64,000 nt of DNA, taken from Scleromitrula shiraiana (Eukaryota > Ascomycota > Leotiomycetes > Helotiales > Sclerotiniaceae). Under the pieces are notes generated by a model. That model saw only the letters and a list, made by a program, of their open reading frames with translations. It was not told the origin of the DNA and made no database searches. The translations under genes and the position numbers were made by a program. How positions within the stretch are numbered: the stretch's first letter is position 1; each line of letters opens with the position of its first letter. Positions 47,011 to 61,091 of this stretch are shown here, piece after piece. Location of the stretch: contig JABELC010000005.1 in assembly GCA_028455995.1 (NCBI GenBank), positions 1,364,001-1,428,000 on the forward strand, written 5' to 3'.

Positions 47011-50000
47011 TCAAGCGTCAAATTCCTTTTCCCCTAAATCCACCTTTCCAATACTTGAAATCTCTTTTTCGTCATCAATTTCATCATTAGAAAGTCCCAA
47101 ACCACCTTGACCACCTTCTGCTTCTTTTCTTTCGCGTGCGGTACTGCCCAATCTCAATGCAACCCTTTTGAAGTAATCCTGCATACTTCTCTTCTGATTT
47201 GGAGGCAATTCCTGAGCTGCAATATATTTCTCGAACACTCTACCTTCTTCCTCGACAACGTTGAAAAGTGCCAAGAATGCTGCCTCTGCTGCTAACTTTA
47301 TAGGAATAATAGGGTCCCGCACACTTGCAAACACCGGAATAGCGAGTAGCGGTAGATGTGGTCGTACTGCGTCAGGCTGATGGCGACAAATGGTTCGGAT
47401 TACCACCAGTGCTAATCTACGGGCGTCTGCAGAATTTCCTGGCTGAATCAGGCCTGCTAACGATACAAAAAATGGCTTAGTCACTTCGAACTCATGGTTG
47501 GCGGTCTCGGCAAGAAGGTATTTGCCCGCAGCGAGGATACTATTCTCCGATACAAAATTCTACAAAACAATCAACATTAGTTCTACTCCAAGAGCTTGTT
47601 AAGGGTATACTTACATTTTTGCTGGCCATACCTTGACAGATGACTTCTGGTAAGTCATCCGCGAAGGCAGTCTCTGTCAGTGAAGAGGGTGCCTCAACAA
47701 GGACCGCGTTCAGAGCAAGAACTGTTGATTGAGTAAAGTGAGTCGTGACGACACGGTTTTTGATTAGGCCTGCAGAATTTTCGTGGGATAGGTTCTTAAT
47801 AAGGGCTCCCAATAATCTAGCATTGGTTATGGCCATAGAAATATCATTGTCCTCGGTATCAGTATCAATTAAACCAAGCACTGCGCTGCGTGAAGCTTCG
47901 CCCATGTTGGCACCAGCTTTACTGATAACCTCGTATAATGCTTTAAGCATTGCATTTCTTACCCCAGAATCAGAAGTTCTTGATCCCGTGACTAGTTCTG
48001 CTATCAATGGGTCGATTCTTGGAGTCAAAGTGATCAAAGTGCCTAGTGCTTTAGCAGCTCGGGTTCTAAGCACCTCACTCGAAGTATCAGCTAAAGATTT
48101 GGCAAATGTACGCTGTAGTTGTGGTAAGAAAGGTTTCAAGAAGGTCGGAATCTTCTCTAATAAGTTGTTCAGCGTCAAAAGAATAGCGGCTTTGACATCA
48201 ACAGATCTTTCTGACACCACCCGAATGAGCGGACCAGTAATCTGAGTAACAAATGGCTTCAAGGAGTCTCCACTTGTACGATCAACAATATCTGATATAG
48301 CTAGAGCTGATTGAGTTCTTTGTTCTGGTGTGCCGTTCATGAGACCCTGTAAGAAGATCGGAAGGATTGCGTTGATACCTTTGGGAAGGCCAAATCCAGG
48401 TAGGTTAGCCCCAGGTACACCAACTTGATTCAGAACTTGTCGAGTAGAGAAGACGAGGGCTTCCATTTCTTCTTTTTTCAAGTGTTTTGTAAACTCAGAA
48501 AGTGCTGTCCAAGCAGCCTTCACAACTTCCGAGTCTCTATCATCAAAGGAGACAAGTAAAGCCCGTACAATATCTTGGTTGTATCTAGAGTAATCCACTG
48601 TAGCCGCAGTGAAGAATTTGGCTAAGCGGTAGTCTACGTTTGCTCTTCTACGATGATCGTCATGTTTCACCAATGTAAGAAGAACATTCATGGCCACATT
48701 AAGACCATCGAATTCGTCAACTGAAAGAATGACTGTGTCAAAAGATGACTCAAGATCTGCCTTAAGTTCGTCATCCTTGCTGGCAATGATATTGTCCATT
48801 AAAGAGTTAAGTATGCTTGGTAATCGCCGCGACATGGCTGCTCCAGCAACTGTAGAAAGCGATGCGAGAGCTTTAGCATTGAAGGAAGATATAGGGGACG
48901 TGATCAAAGTAGGAATGAGGTTGGGAAGGATGATATTCGATCTTGTCGTCTCAGTCAACAATGTCAAAAGGGCAGACAGTGCATTTTCGGCCTCATCTTC
49001 GGTACGAAGTAAACTGAGGAGATGAGGTAAGACTTGATCAACCGCCTTTTTGCCTAGTATCTGCTGTAGAGAGTCAAAAGCCTCAGCTGCTGCTTCTCTG
49101 ACATCATCATCCGAATCGATTAAAGCGACTCGAACAACCGATATGAGGGTCTTCTCGTGGTCTTCTAATGCCTCAGGCGAGGCTGATGAGATCAATTCTC
49201 GCAGGGCAATGCATATTCCTTGCTTGGCATCTGTATCTGTAGAGGTTTGCAAGCCTTCTTCTAACGTTGGGAGTAGTGTTGCAAGAACACCATCTCCTGC
49301 TTTACGGATCAATTCGCCCAGCGCATTGCCTGCAATAACCTTCTGCTCCAGGTTGGAACTTCCCAGTCTTCGGATAATGAGTTGTGAGAGGGTAGGGATG
49401 AGTTCCTTGAGGGTTCTGGGACTGGCCACAAGGGCTTTCCATACGTTGACTGCTGCTGTCCGCACGAGTCCAGAGGTATCGCAGCGGCAAATGTATAAGG
49501 AGGATAGTACCTTATTGCGCTTCTCTTCACCAAGCACTTCTAGTAAGGATGCACCTGCCTCTTGTGCACCATCTTCAACTTCATCCTGTTCTGTATTTGC
49601 ACTGATACCTGTTAAGTTGAACAAGAGATCACCCACTAATTCGACGGAGCTTAGACGAATTCTATAGTTATCGTCTGCAAGACCCCTCTCAAGTTCAGGA
49701 AGTAGGAGGTCAATGGCTCTAGTGGCAAAGTTCTTGACAAGTAGACGACCAGCTCTCAAAGAGGTATCACGAATAGACTCAACATCATCAGCAAGCCCAG
49801 ACAAGATAGGTGGAATTATCTTGCTAAGATAGTTTGCGAAACTATTGCCAAAGCAGACAGGCAAGAAGATAAAGAGCGACATAAAACCTTCACGAACAGA
49901 GGGTTTAGATGACGCAACGTTTTGTAAGATGGTGGGCAAAGTCTCTTCGAGTCGAGACGTTCCCAATCCAGCAAGTACTTCACTAAGTGCCTGGGCAGAT

Positions 50001-53000
50001 CCGAGTCGATCACCGGCACCAGTATCTGACTTGAGTGTCTGCATAAGACCTGGAATGAGGTCAGGAAGAGCATCTTCTCCTAATTTCTCAATCAAAGAAC
50101 CTAGTGCTTTAGATGCTGTTGCACGAGTCGTTGGAACAGGGTCAACAATTGCAGTTTTGAGACCAGCAACCAAGATTGGTAGATGCGCTACCAGGTCTTT
50201 CCTTTCTGTCAAATGAGCAAGACTGCCAATGACCTGTGCGGATTTGCGTTTAGTTGCAGATCGATCGCTCAATCCTCGCTCCAGAATACGAACAACAAGA
50301 GCCAGTGAAGGGGCATCAAGATAGTGAACAAACGACACTTTAATAAGAGAGTCCAATGCGTCATCCGTGTATTTGGTGGGGTCACTGAGAGCTTTCAGAA
50401 GGACATCGACAAGACTCTTGATCTCAGGATTGTTGATAACTTCTCCAAAGCGCTTCAAACTTCGATTAGCAGCAAGACGGACTTCCTTGTGACTGTCGTT
50501 GAGGACTCCTGTTAGTGGCGGGATAATCTCAGGAAGACTTTGAGCCAATTGTTGTGGATCAAGGTATGCCATTGCACCAAGAAGATCGCATGCTCCTTTT
50601 TTGCTTCGCCATTGTTGATCGTCCAATCCTTCCAAAAGAGTCGGTAAGATCTGCTTCACTCCATAAGAGCTCAAACTTGCGAAACATACTTTTGCAGCAG
50701 CCAAACAAGCCTCACGAACATCGGCGCTTGAATCGCCAAAACTTGTGAGTAGTTGAGGTACAATTTGGATAACATAAGGCTCAAATATTCGACCTAATAT
50801 CATCGAAAGAAGTTCGTAAGCCAGCAAAGCTCCTTCTCTGTGATTAACGTCCTTTTTGTTATCAATCGCGCCTTTCAAAGTGACCATGATCCGAAATTCT
50901 CTTAGTGCGGAAATACCTTTCCCGTGAACAAGTCCAGCAAGACCATATGCTGCACCACGTCGACCAGCATACTTTTTGGAATTGAACAATCTATCGAGAA
51001 CTAGCTGAACGTAATCAGAGGCCTTCTCGCTCGAGGCGCGAACGAGGGGAGGTAAACACTCTGCCACAGCATACTGCACAGTTTCAGAAGGCGTGCTCAA
51101 AGTTTCTAAGAGTCTTTCAACCACCTTCGGCACTCGTGAATCACCTTCCTTCAGATGACGCGCCAAAGCTCCATACATAATGATGACAGCCTCGTTAACT
51201 CTGTCGGCGAAGTCAGACCCTTTGTCAGGTGTTTCAAGTGTGCGCTCAAACGTCTTCATCAATTCTTCGACTTTATCCTTGCCATGAATGGCTATGATTG
51301 CAGTGGCAGATTCGACCATTTCTTCTCTGACCGCCGGGTTCTTGTCGCCGAGTGGACCTCGTTCAATCAAGAAATCGAGGAATGGATTGAGTAGCTGTGG
51401 TTCAAACACAGATGCTAGTTCTCGGAAGGCAAGTGCAATACCATTCCTCGCTTCCCATGGATCCGACAAATCAATTTTCCTGGGCATGCCGTATTCATCG
51501 AGTTGGGGCACTCGTGGCTTGGCTAGCTCTTGATAAGAGGATTGCAAACGTTCTAGCACTCCTTCAAAGGTGGAAGGCTGGATATTTACAGCTTCAGCTA
51601 GTGATCTTGCAGCAGCACGTCGAAGCTGCTTATCAGCGCTCTCAAGATATGGTAACATGCGGAAAGGGGAATCGGTTGATATTTTAAACTCGCTTTCTTC
51701 CCATATTTCCCGGCCAAGCTCAATGTTCTCATCAACATCATCATGACATGCTAGCCATACCTCATTCGAGAATTCGAGTTCGCTCATGTCGATCTCCGAG
51801 CTTATCGATTGCAATACTGAGGTTCGTACAGCAACTTGTGGCACAATAGCTCCACCAGCGAGAATAAAAATTTCTTTTTCTGTGATATTCGGTGCGATAC
51901 ATCTGCACAAATCTGCTAGGCAGTCCTTGATTACTTTGTAGTGTTGATTGTAAGCTTGCATTGATGATATCAACGCCGATAGAACCTCATCACGTGGCAC
52001 AACAATGTCAGAGCAAGCATCGGTGTGAAACGAAAGAAATTCCAGAGCAAGAACTAGTTGAGCATCGGCATCATCACTCTCGCCGAACCCTCCGTTCTGA
52101 AGCACCAAGAAAATAAGAGGAAGAATATAGATGAGAGACACCGTATCAAAGGGGCGTTGCTCAGCGGAAAACCTCAAGCGATACAGTACACGAGTAATGA
52201 GTGCACCAAGCGGCTCCTGTATCAAGGAGGAAGGCAGATGCGGAACATTCATGGCTCTGAGTGTTGCCAGGCCAATGAATGGTCGGAGTATACCTATGCG
52301 GCTGGAGAGTCTTTCTGCACAAAGAATATAAGCATCTGGAGCTGCTGTACCGGTTACAAGACCAGCTCCAGCATTTATCACGTTCACCAATGCTCTCACA
52401 GCAGGTCCCATCCACAAAGCAGCCTCCGTTGGTGGCCCAACAGCAAGACTTTTAATAATGCCAACTCCGCGAAGGAGCTTCGATTCTATGTGTCGAATTT
52501 GGAGACGAATTCCTGCCTCTTTAGTCAACTGTGCTTTCACTTTGGCAGTTTCTTCGGGAGTCAGCTTTTTCTGTTGCCCCTTTTTCTTAGCAAGTTGAGC
52601 ACGCAGATCTTCCTCCCATTTGAGAGTATCGTAATCTTTCGTATTTTTGTTTGTCGTATATGTTTGTGCCTTTGATGCTAACACATCGACAAATGCAGTC
52701 CCCTCTGGCGTGCGAAAGATGGCCGCTTCTGTCGGTCCAACATTTGCAAGTTGAGTAGCATCAAGGTCACGCTCTATGAGCTCAACGATACGCGGTGTCA
52801 TAACATCAGGTGCAACGAAAGCGAGCTCTGCTGCTGCATTGAATGCGGCAGTCTTGGTAGCAGCTGATGTTACGAGGCCCTGCTAGTTTGTTAGTAAGAT
52901 TTAAATGAACTGAACAATGTGCTGCTTACTGTTTCTTGAATGTTCGTAATATCGAGAATTTGCTTCAACAGTGCATCGCCATTCGTTCGAGCAAGATTTC

Positions 53001-55211
53001 CAGGATCAACCTCAGTCTTTAGGCACAGATCAATCCAGTTGACCTTTGGTAATAGCTCAGGCCGTGAAATTATTAACAATGATATCATCTGATTATTTAC
53101 AATCGCCTGGTCTACGTTACCGCCACGGCGAGTGATTTCAGCGGGTGCTAAACAAATAGCTTTTAATACCAGATGAAGATTTTCACTACCAGTTTTTGCG
53201 GAAGCTGCAGCACTATCCTTCTCGTTGAGTTCAATAGATTGTAACCACCTCCATAAACCAGCGACTATAATTTTGAATACATTACCCGGAAACTTGACGT
53301 ATATCTGAGAAAGTAACTGAGAGGCATGCCTTCTAACTTCATGGGGGACATTTGGAGAACAGATACAGAATATAACAGCATGCGACCAAGCAATAGCCGC
53401 GGCAGATTCTGGTATAAGTGTACTGAGCTCAGCCGCAAAAGCAAAGAGTGCTCTTACGAACCATGTAAAGTCGCCGTGTCCCGAAAGTTTACTGTAAATA
53501 CGGGGATTTAACAAGAATGACGGCTTTGGCTCTGTGGACAAGGCTTGTTGAGCTACTTGAGCCTTCTTTAGCCCAGCCTCAATTTTTGGGCTTTCGGCAA
53601 CCGTCAGCTTGGACTGAGAAATAGCTGCGAAGACGTATGCAGCAGTAATGAGACCCGACTGAGCTGCAGGTATAGAGTTTGTTGTAACTTCTTGCCATAT
53701 ATCTAACAAGGCCGTGATGGTCTCTTCTGCTAACAATTTTGACTGGGGTAATTCATGTATTTCGGTGTCCCAAAACAATTCACCGAGGCGTAAGGTCCAC
53801 AACTTTTTCATGGGCACTTTCTTGTCGGAAATGCCTTTCACAAACGCACTAATGATTGACTTATCCAATGCAAACTCGTGCTCTACTCGCTTATGGAGGT
53901 AGTGTAGCAATGCAGATGTCTCCGCAGAAAGTGCAAGCTCACTTGCTTCTTTGCTGGCAGTTGTTGCAAGCCCAACAGCTGCCGACACGTTTGATTTGGA
54001 GACAGGCAGAACTGCAAGCATCTCGGAATAATTTGCTCTTTGATCTGCGGCAGACACCTTACCTGTTTTCAAAGGTGTCAATATGTCGTCTGATACCTGA
54101 GCTATAGCAGTCTCATCATAGCATTTGGGTATAATTGCTCTAAATGCCGAAAGTGCCCCTTGGCGAATTGACGGGTTTGTAGACTTAATGTTAGACAAAA
54201 TAGGTTTTAGTAGTTTGTTTCGCAATATGTTCGAAAGATCTATTGAGCTGGACAATGATTGAAAGAGTGGAGTAACAAGGTCGTTTAGTACAATTTCAGG
54301 AGCTCTCAGGAGGGCCTTCTCGAGTGATGGAACTATTTCGTTCTCGATATCCTCCTGAGTGCCAAATGCCACAAAGAAATCACTTAATGCACTAGCAATG
54401 TGTGGGGGTAATGGTATCCGCGAGGCTATAATCTCCCGAGTATAGAATGCGTACACTAGAGATTTCTTGCTTTCCAGAACCAACTTCGCTTGTGGCTTCC
54501 TTGCACATACGCCCGAGACTGCACCTAGCATTACGGCATTACGTGGGGATGGTTGAGCTTGTTTTGAGCTGAGTTTCTCAATACTCTCTCCTATCGCTGT
54601 CTCGAAAACATCGCTCTCAAAGATCTTCCGTAAACCCCTCCATGTAGCCTTATACGCCGAATGTCTATATTTTGACGTAACACAAAGCTCCAGTGCTTGA
54701 GAAACACACACTATTATGGGCAGCCCCCACTTGTCCCATCTATCTTTGCTAGTTGTCTCCTGCAGTATAGCACTGCAATATTCAACGAGCACAAATGCAT
54801 TGCTAGAGGCCAACCCACCCTTCTTTGATTCTGCTTGTAAGGCTTGTATGAACTCTGACAATAAATCAAATGCCGCATCAGAAGCGAATATATGTCGTAT
54901 GCAAAGCTGGACAGCCCGTCGCGAATCTCTATCGACGTAATAAGGGTATGAGAGGAAGAATAGTTGTAATAGTGATGGGAAGAGTTTTGAATCGAGTTCT
55001 GCGCATAATGCATGTAAGTATTTCGTTTGAGAGTGTAACCATGCAAATTCCTATAATTTCAGAGGATTTCCATACCTTTCTTCGAGAGCCTCTCCTCGAT
55101 CAAGCGCAATTGTACCACACGAAGTTTTGTGGAGGAAGAAGTGAGAACACTCTTCGTATGAACAATATCTAAGTCCACCTCAATATGACCATTCATCTCC
55201 ACCTCAGACAT
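47011..55211 (-). CDS. GCN1: Translational activator Gcn1 (HEAT-repeat protein)
   Basis: Ribosome-bound scaffold that, with Gcn20, lets uncharged tRNA activate the eIF2 kinase Gcn2; it also senses collided ribosomes. Exons 55211-55076, 54998-52930, 52879-47615 and 47559-47011 give 2672 aa, the size of yeast Gcn1. The start MSEVEMNGHIEV is the first ATG in frame. The first intron (77 bp) joins QLRLIEERLSKK to ELDSKLFPSLLQLFFLSYP; shorter alternatives break the frame. HEAT repeats fill the protein, with many R-x-x-A/A-x-x-L turns (SADVREACLAAAKVCF, HKEVRLAANRSLKRFGEVI). The EF3-like core includes LEGLDDQQWRSKKGACDLLG and KYAGRRGAAYGLAGLVHGKG. The Gcn2-binding region follows. The C terminus is acidic (EKEISSIGKVDLGEKEFDA). 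No defect was seen. It is divergent with the helicase gene across 264 bp. Confidence 0.97.
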
Positions 55212-55475
55212 TTTGTATGGCTGTAAAGAATTCTCATGACCTGACGGCCCTTTAACAGAATTCAATTTAAGTATTAGAGGTTTGGGTATTGGGTTTTATG
55301 GAGGAGTTTATTCTGCAATCGTGGATTAATATTAAACCGAGATTTCATTTCAGGTGGGGTGCGAAATTATTAGGTCGTCATTACAGCACAGGCCGCCCCG
55401 CGTTTTGGTGTTTACCCTTAAGTTCTTAAGAAACACTTTCTCCTAACCACCAGTTCATTGCTCAATGTTTTAAGA
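55212..55475. promoter_or_regulatory. Divergent promoter, GCN1 / DEAH helicase
   Basis: Only 264 bp separate the two start codons, so the promoters overlap or are shared. No factor site was assigned. Confidence 0.45.
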
Positions 55476-58400
55476 ATGGCTGGTGGAAAGAAGAAAAAGA
55501 AGCCTGCTGCAAATCCAGCCAGAGGGTTTGCCACAACTTCGATCGCATCAAAACCAAAAGCGGAAGCCCTAGAAGCTGAAGCTCAGAAGGACGATACAAA
55601 CGAATCCGCCAATGTATCTGAAAACAACCCGAAGAACCAGCCGAATGTTGAAGTTGCAGATAAGAAGACTTCAGACCAAAGGTCCGATTTGACTCCTGAA
55701 GAATTTGAAAAGCAACTAGAAAATTCCGAGCTTCAAATCCTCGTTGAAAAGCATTCGCAAAAATCGAAACGAGATGCTCTCCGTCAAAAATCCCGATTAG
55801 AAACCGACCGCAGACTTTTGCGAGGTCAAGCAGAAAACCTTAGCACAAGAAAATGGCTACCTCCCGAAATTATGGAGGAAATTTTGGACTTAATTAAAAT
55901 GGAAGGACGTTCTTCAGGACCAGCGACAGATGCAGCTACGCTCAAGCAAATATCCGAAGAGGAGCTAACAATACGCCTTTGGACCTTACAACAATCACTT
56001 GTTGGAGCTGGATTTTTACTGGATAAAGTTATGTCTGCCTTACAACATGTTTTGGACATCTCAGACAAGATTGGTAGTAGCAACAAAGATAACATATGGG
56101 GGTTGGAAGAATCTCTGGATTGGCTTTCTCGCGAGTGTTTGAGGGATGAGCTGCCAGACTATCAGAACTCAAATCGTAAACTTGGGTCTGCTCCAAAATC
56201 CCAAAATGGTATGTTTTTACGCAATTTGTGGGCTTCTTCTGTTGCATACTAATCGTATGTTTCTCAGAAACACCATCCGACAGCCCCATGGCTTCTGGAA
56301 CAACAACACCAAGAATTGAATCAGATAATCGTCACATTACGCCTTCTACAATGAATGGGGGGCATGGCTCTCGAGTTGAAAAGAAGCCAGAAGTTAGCAA
56401 AAAGGTCAAGATAGAATATGACAGCGATATTGATCCGGATGACCTCCTTCCAGTGTATTTGGAAAGCAAAGAAAAGTTGTTTATGATACAGTCATGTAAG
56501 CCTGATGGCCGTCAGAGTGGTAAAAAGAGTGCCCATAAATCAATGAATGGGAAACCAATGGACGCCGAGTCAACAAAATTAGCAAGGAAGATAAAGAAGA
56601 TTGAGGATGATGTTTTATTTGACAAATACGTCGCGGAACAACAATGGGAAACTCGCCGGATACAACTTGAGAGAGATGCGGCTGCACATCGTGCGTTAGA
56701 ACTCGTTGCAAATCAGGAGAAACCTGCAGAAATTGAGACATCGATAGACTCGGATGATGAGGTCAGTCGCGAAGCAGCTGAAATTGGAAAAGCTATGCTT
56801 GAGGACACTGGTAGCGATGACGATGCCGCACTCGCCGATCTGTTCGCTAGTCTACCAGTCACCGAAGTAGACCCTTTGACAGGGAAGAGCAGTACAGTTA
56901 TTAACGGGAGTAATGGCGTTAAGGTCACAATCCAAGATTTTGGGAAATGGACAGGTGTTAACCCAACTAGAGTGCTGGAAGAGGCATGTCGAGCGAGGTG
57001 AGATCAGGCATGTTCTTCCGATATAGAACCGCTTTGTTAACAATCACAGGGACTCATCCGCAAAACTTACCTATACTCTCCTTTCTGACTCCAATTTCTC
57101 ACATCGGCACAGTCTTCGAATCACCTGGTCCAAGCCCCAGGAGCCTCTTGCAAGCACCCCTCTGTCTCAGGTTGAATATATCTCGTCGTCTAAGGTTCAG
57201 AGCTTTACAATGATATCCATATCTACACCTGACTCTCGCCAATCTGAAGCATATATTGCCACAACTGCTTTATTCCTTGTTTTTGGGTCATCAGCAAAGG
57301 AGGATAAAGTATCCCTACGCTTACCAGCTACATGGCGTGATCTATGGGCCGAATTTGCTGAAATCAAAAAAGAAAAGTCAGACGAAGAAGACCGCAATGC
57401 TATTAGAACTTTCCGTGATATGGTTCGTGCAAAACGCGACCAAGAACTAGAAGACGGCGTCTTGATACGCGGTGCTTTCCGAAATCGAGCATCTACTCGA
57501 GTAGCCGATATCAATGATGAACCCGCGATGGATAAGAGTGCAAGATCAGGCTACACTCCGGAGACATATCAAAAGATATGGGATGAAAAATCCTCATCAC
57601 AAAACTATCAAAAAATGCTTGTAAGCTCTCTATATCCTCCGTAATTCCTAAAATAGTTACTGATCAAAGATAGCAATTTCGCATGCAGCTTCCAATGTGG
57701 TCCTTTAAGGACGAGGTTCTCGGGGCTATAGATCGTTCGCAAGTAGTTATCGTTTGTGGGGAGACCGGGTGGTAAGAAGCATTGCATCGCATAAATGACA
57801 GCACACTGAAGATTGCTAATTGACTTTGTAGTGGGAAGAGCACTCAGGTTCCTGCATTTATTCTCGAGCATGAATTATCAAGGGGTAAACCCTGCAAAAT
57901 ATATTGTACAGAGCCTCGACGTATTTCTGCAATCTCACTTGCTCGACGCGTCAGCGAAGAACTTGGTGAACGGAAAGCCGATCTTGGTACATCACGGTCA
58001 TTAGTGGGCTATGCCATTAGACTTGAATCCAATACATCAAAGGAGACTCGTTTGATCTATGCTACAACAGGTATCGTAATGCGGATGTTGGAAGGTTCAA
58101 ATGATCTTAGGGACATCACGCATATCGTACTTGATGAGGTTCATGAACGGACGATTGATAGTGACTTTTTGCTTATTGTTCTTCGAAAACTTATGGTGCG
58201 CAGACCCGATTTGAAGGTTGTTCTCATGTCTGCCACTGTGGATGCAGATCGATTTTCGAAGTATCTAGATGGTGCTCCGGTGCTAAATGTCCCTGGACGT
58301 ACCTTCCCTGTTCAGGTCAAGTATCTGGAAGACGCTGTTGAGCTCACTGGATTCTCCCTTGATAATGGCCTCCAAGAAAAATATACCGATCTGGATGACG

Positions 58401-60583
58401 ACATTGACCTTGGAGACGGAGCCCTAACTGAGACTGCTAAAAGTGAAAGTACAAAGTTACTTCGAGGCTATAGCAATAAAACCCGCAATACAATTGCCCA
58501 ATTTGATGAATATCGTATTGAATTTGATCTAGTCACTCAATTAATTGCAAAGATTGCAGTTGATGATCGACTGATAATGTATAGCAAAGTAAGCTGCCCT
58601 CCTGTAAACTTGGATTTCAACAAGTTCTGTCATCGAAATCTTTCAATCATTGCCGATGAAAAACTAATCGTTTAAAGGCAATTCTCGTATTTCTTCCAGG
58701 TATTGCCGAAATTCGACAACTGAATGATATGCTGCTCGGTCATCCAGCATTTTCATCGGAGTGGTATATATACCCGCTACATTCGACCATTGCTAGTGAA
58801 GACCAAGAGGCCGCGTTTCTTGTACCGCCAGCTGGCACCAGAAAGATTGTTCTGGCCACTAACATAGCAGAAACGGGTATTACTATTCCTGATGTTACTT
58901 GTGTCATTGATACTGGAAAGCATCGCGAGATGAGGTCAGAAGACAAACGCTTGCTCAACTAGTTCTATTACTGATATTTCCTCAGGTTTGATGAAAGGAG
59001 GCAGCTCTCTCGTCTATTGGAAACTTTCATTAGCAAGGCGAATGCTAAACAGAGAAGGGGTAGAGCTGGACGAGTACAGGAGGGCCTGTGCTTCCATCTT
59101 TTTACAAAATATCGACATGATGCATTGGTAAGTCAATCCCGGCACCGACCCTACGATCTGTCCGTAATATTATTCTACCTTTTCTTTGGGAAAACCTCTG
59201 ATTGTATTTCATGATCTTATCCCAAATACTAACAAACGACTTTCTCAAGATGGCTGATCAGCAAACTCCCGAGTTCCTTCGTCTCTCACTCCAAGATCTT
59301 GCCATTCGAGTCAAGATTTGCAAACTTGGAGGAATTGAGGAGACTCTTGGGGAAGCATTGGACCCGCCTTCCGCCAAGAACATTCGCCGTGCCATTGATG
59401 CATTAGTCGATGTAAGAGCGTTGACATTAGGTGAAGATTTGACACCTTTAGGTATTCAGTTGGCAAGACTACCACTCGATGTTTTCTTGGGGAAGCTTAT
59501 GCTTCTCGGAAGTGTGTTCAAATGCCTTGATGCAGTGGTCACAATTGCTGCAATACTATCCTCAAAATCGCCTTTTACGGCTCCTTTTGGAGCTCGTGCA
59601 CAAGCAGACACTGTCAGGCTTGCCTTTCGAAAAGGTTGGTGTTCTGGAAATCCCAATCTACCAATTTGGTGGACGTTCATTAATTATTCATAGGTGACTC
59701 CGATTTGTTAACTGTATATAATGCGTACTTGGCTTGGAAGAAGGTTTGCATTTCCAATGGCTCTGAGTATCAATTCTGTAGGAAAAACTTTCTCAGTCAG
59801 CAAACTCTTTCAAACATCGAGGATTTGAAAGGCCAATTGTTGGTTTGTCTCGTAGACTCTGGGTTTTTGCTTCTCACCGAGGCGGAAAGAACAGCTCTGA
59901 ATAGGTATGTGGCCAATCTTCTATTGCGGCCTACTTTTTCTAACAAATTAGAACACGATATTCAAGTCGACGACGACAATTCTTTGAAATTCCACTCCGA
60001 GTCAATGTCAACAGTGACAACGACATCATTGTCACATCAGTAATTGGTTGGAGTTTCTATCCAAAACTCCTTATAAAAGATGGAAAAGGTTTCCGCAACT
60101 GCGCAAACAATCAATCCATCAGCCTCCATCCCACATCTGTAAATAAAGGTCGTCACGATTTGAAATGGCTATCGTACTATCATATCATGCAAGCAAAACA
60201 GTAAGATATATCTCAACTCACCTTCCGATTCGTTGCTTATATTTCAGGTTCTACAACGCCCACGAAACAACGGCCGTGGAAGAATTTTCAATTGCCCTTC
60301 TTTGTGGAGATGTTCGCTGCGATGTAAGTTTTGTTCTTTCTTGTTTCGTCACACGCTGACAGTATCTCAGATGTATGCTGGTGTCTTCATACTGGATGGT
60401 AATAGAGCTCGATTTGCAGTTTCGGACTGGAAAACAATGCTCGCTATCAAAACAATGCGCGCTCGATTACGAGATATACTTACACGGTCATTCAAGACCC
60501 CCGGGAAACCTCTAACAACCCAGCAGCAGAAATGGATGGAACTTTGGCAGAAGATCTTCTCTCAAGACTTCAAGGAAAAATAG
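55476..60583 (+). CDS. DEAH/RHA-family ATP-dependent RNA helicase (DHX29/DHX57, YLR419W-like)
   Basis: Twelve exons (55476-56208, 56268-56997, 57050-57620, 57689-57771, 57832-58588, 58678-58934, 58986-59127, 59250-59634, 59694-59904, 59952-60200, 60248-60323, 60371-60583) give 1468 aa. Yeast YLR419W is about 1435. The N terminus is Lys-rich (MAGGKKKKKPAANPARGFAT). The ~670-residue N-terminal part has helical and acidic segments, with possible UBA/RWD-type modules (WTGVNPTRVLEEACRARDS). Helicase motifs are complete: GETGCGKST at 702-710, TEPRR near 732, LDEVHERT at 806-813, MSAT near 838, TNIAETGITIP, and QRRGRAGR at 1066-1073. HA2 and OB-fold regions follow (FNAHETTAVEEFSIALLCGD). DHX29 assists 48S scanning on structured mRNA; transfer of that role is inference. 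The intron at 57772 splits the Walker A motif. Confidence 0.94.
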
Positions 60584-61091
60584 CATGAGATTGTTTCATA
60601 TAATGGCAGTTATTTTGAGTAAAGCGCAAGAGCAGGCTCATAAGATACCTAAAAGTACTGTACTATATTTTGTCAAATGAAAGGCAAATTGGCTTAAGCT
60701 TCGCTTCAGTAGGAGTCGACTACTATTGTTTTGTGAGTAAAGGTATACATAAATTGGTTAAGATGAGCACTTCATATTGGGTTTCAATTTCATACTTGAT
60801 CAGATCGGGGCTTGGATTAATCATACATGCATCATAATAGTGTATTGATTTTTTGTGGCAAATTAAGTGATTATTTTCCCTTTATGAATACTTGTTATAT
60901 GAAGTCATTAGACTATGGGTAAACCTCAATCTAATGTTGATAATCCAGTAGTGTTCTTTGCAATCTTTCATAGGGAATGGAAAATATCTGAACCTCACTC
61001 CGTCCACTGTATCTTAAGAACTGGATCTTAAACGATTTTCGGTACTCCCCCTCTCCCCCCCCCCCCCCGAAAACGAATTCACAGAGTAGCA
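60584..61091. other. Intergenic between convergent genes; C14 run
   Basis: 3' flanks of the helicase (+) and the disordered-protein gene (-). A run of 14 C lies at 61055-61068. No gene seen. Confidence 0.7.

Noticed and set aside
48690..49667. Long plus-strand frames inside GCN1
   Set aside because: Antisense shadows of a long conserved exon.
54999..55140. Shorter GCN1 first introns (25 bp, or 65 bp from an earlier donor)
   Set aside because: The 25-bp version is too short and breaks the frame; the 65-bp version deletes QLRLIEERLSKK, which is expected in the family. The 77-bp intron restores a continuous frame.
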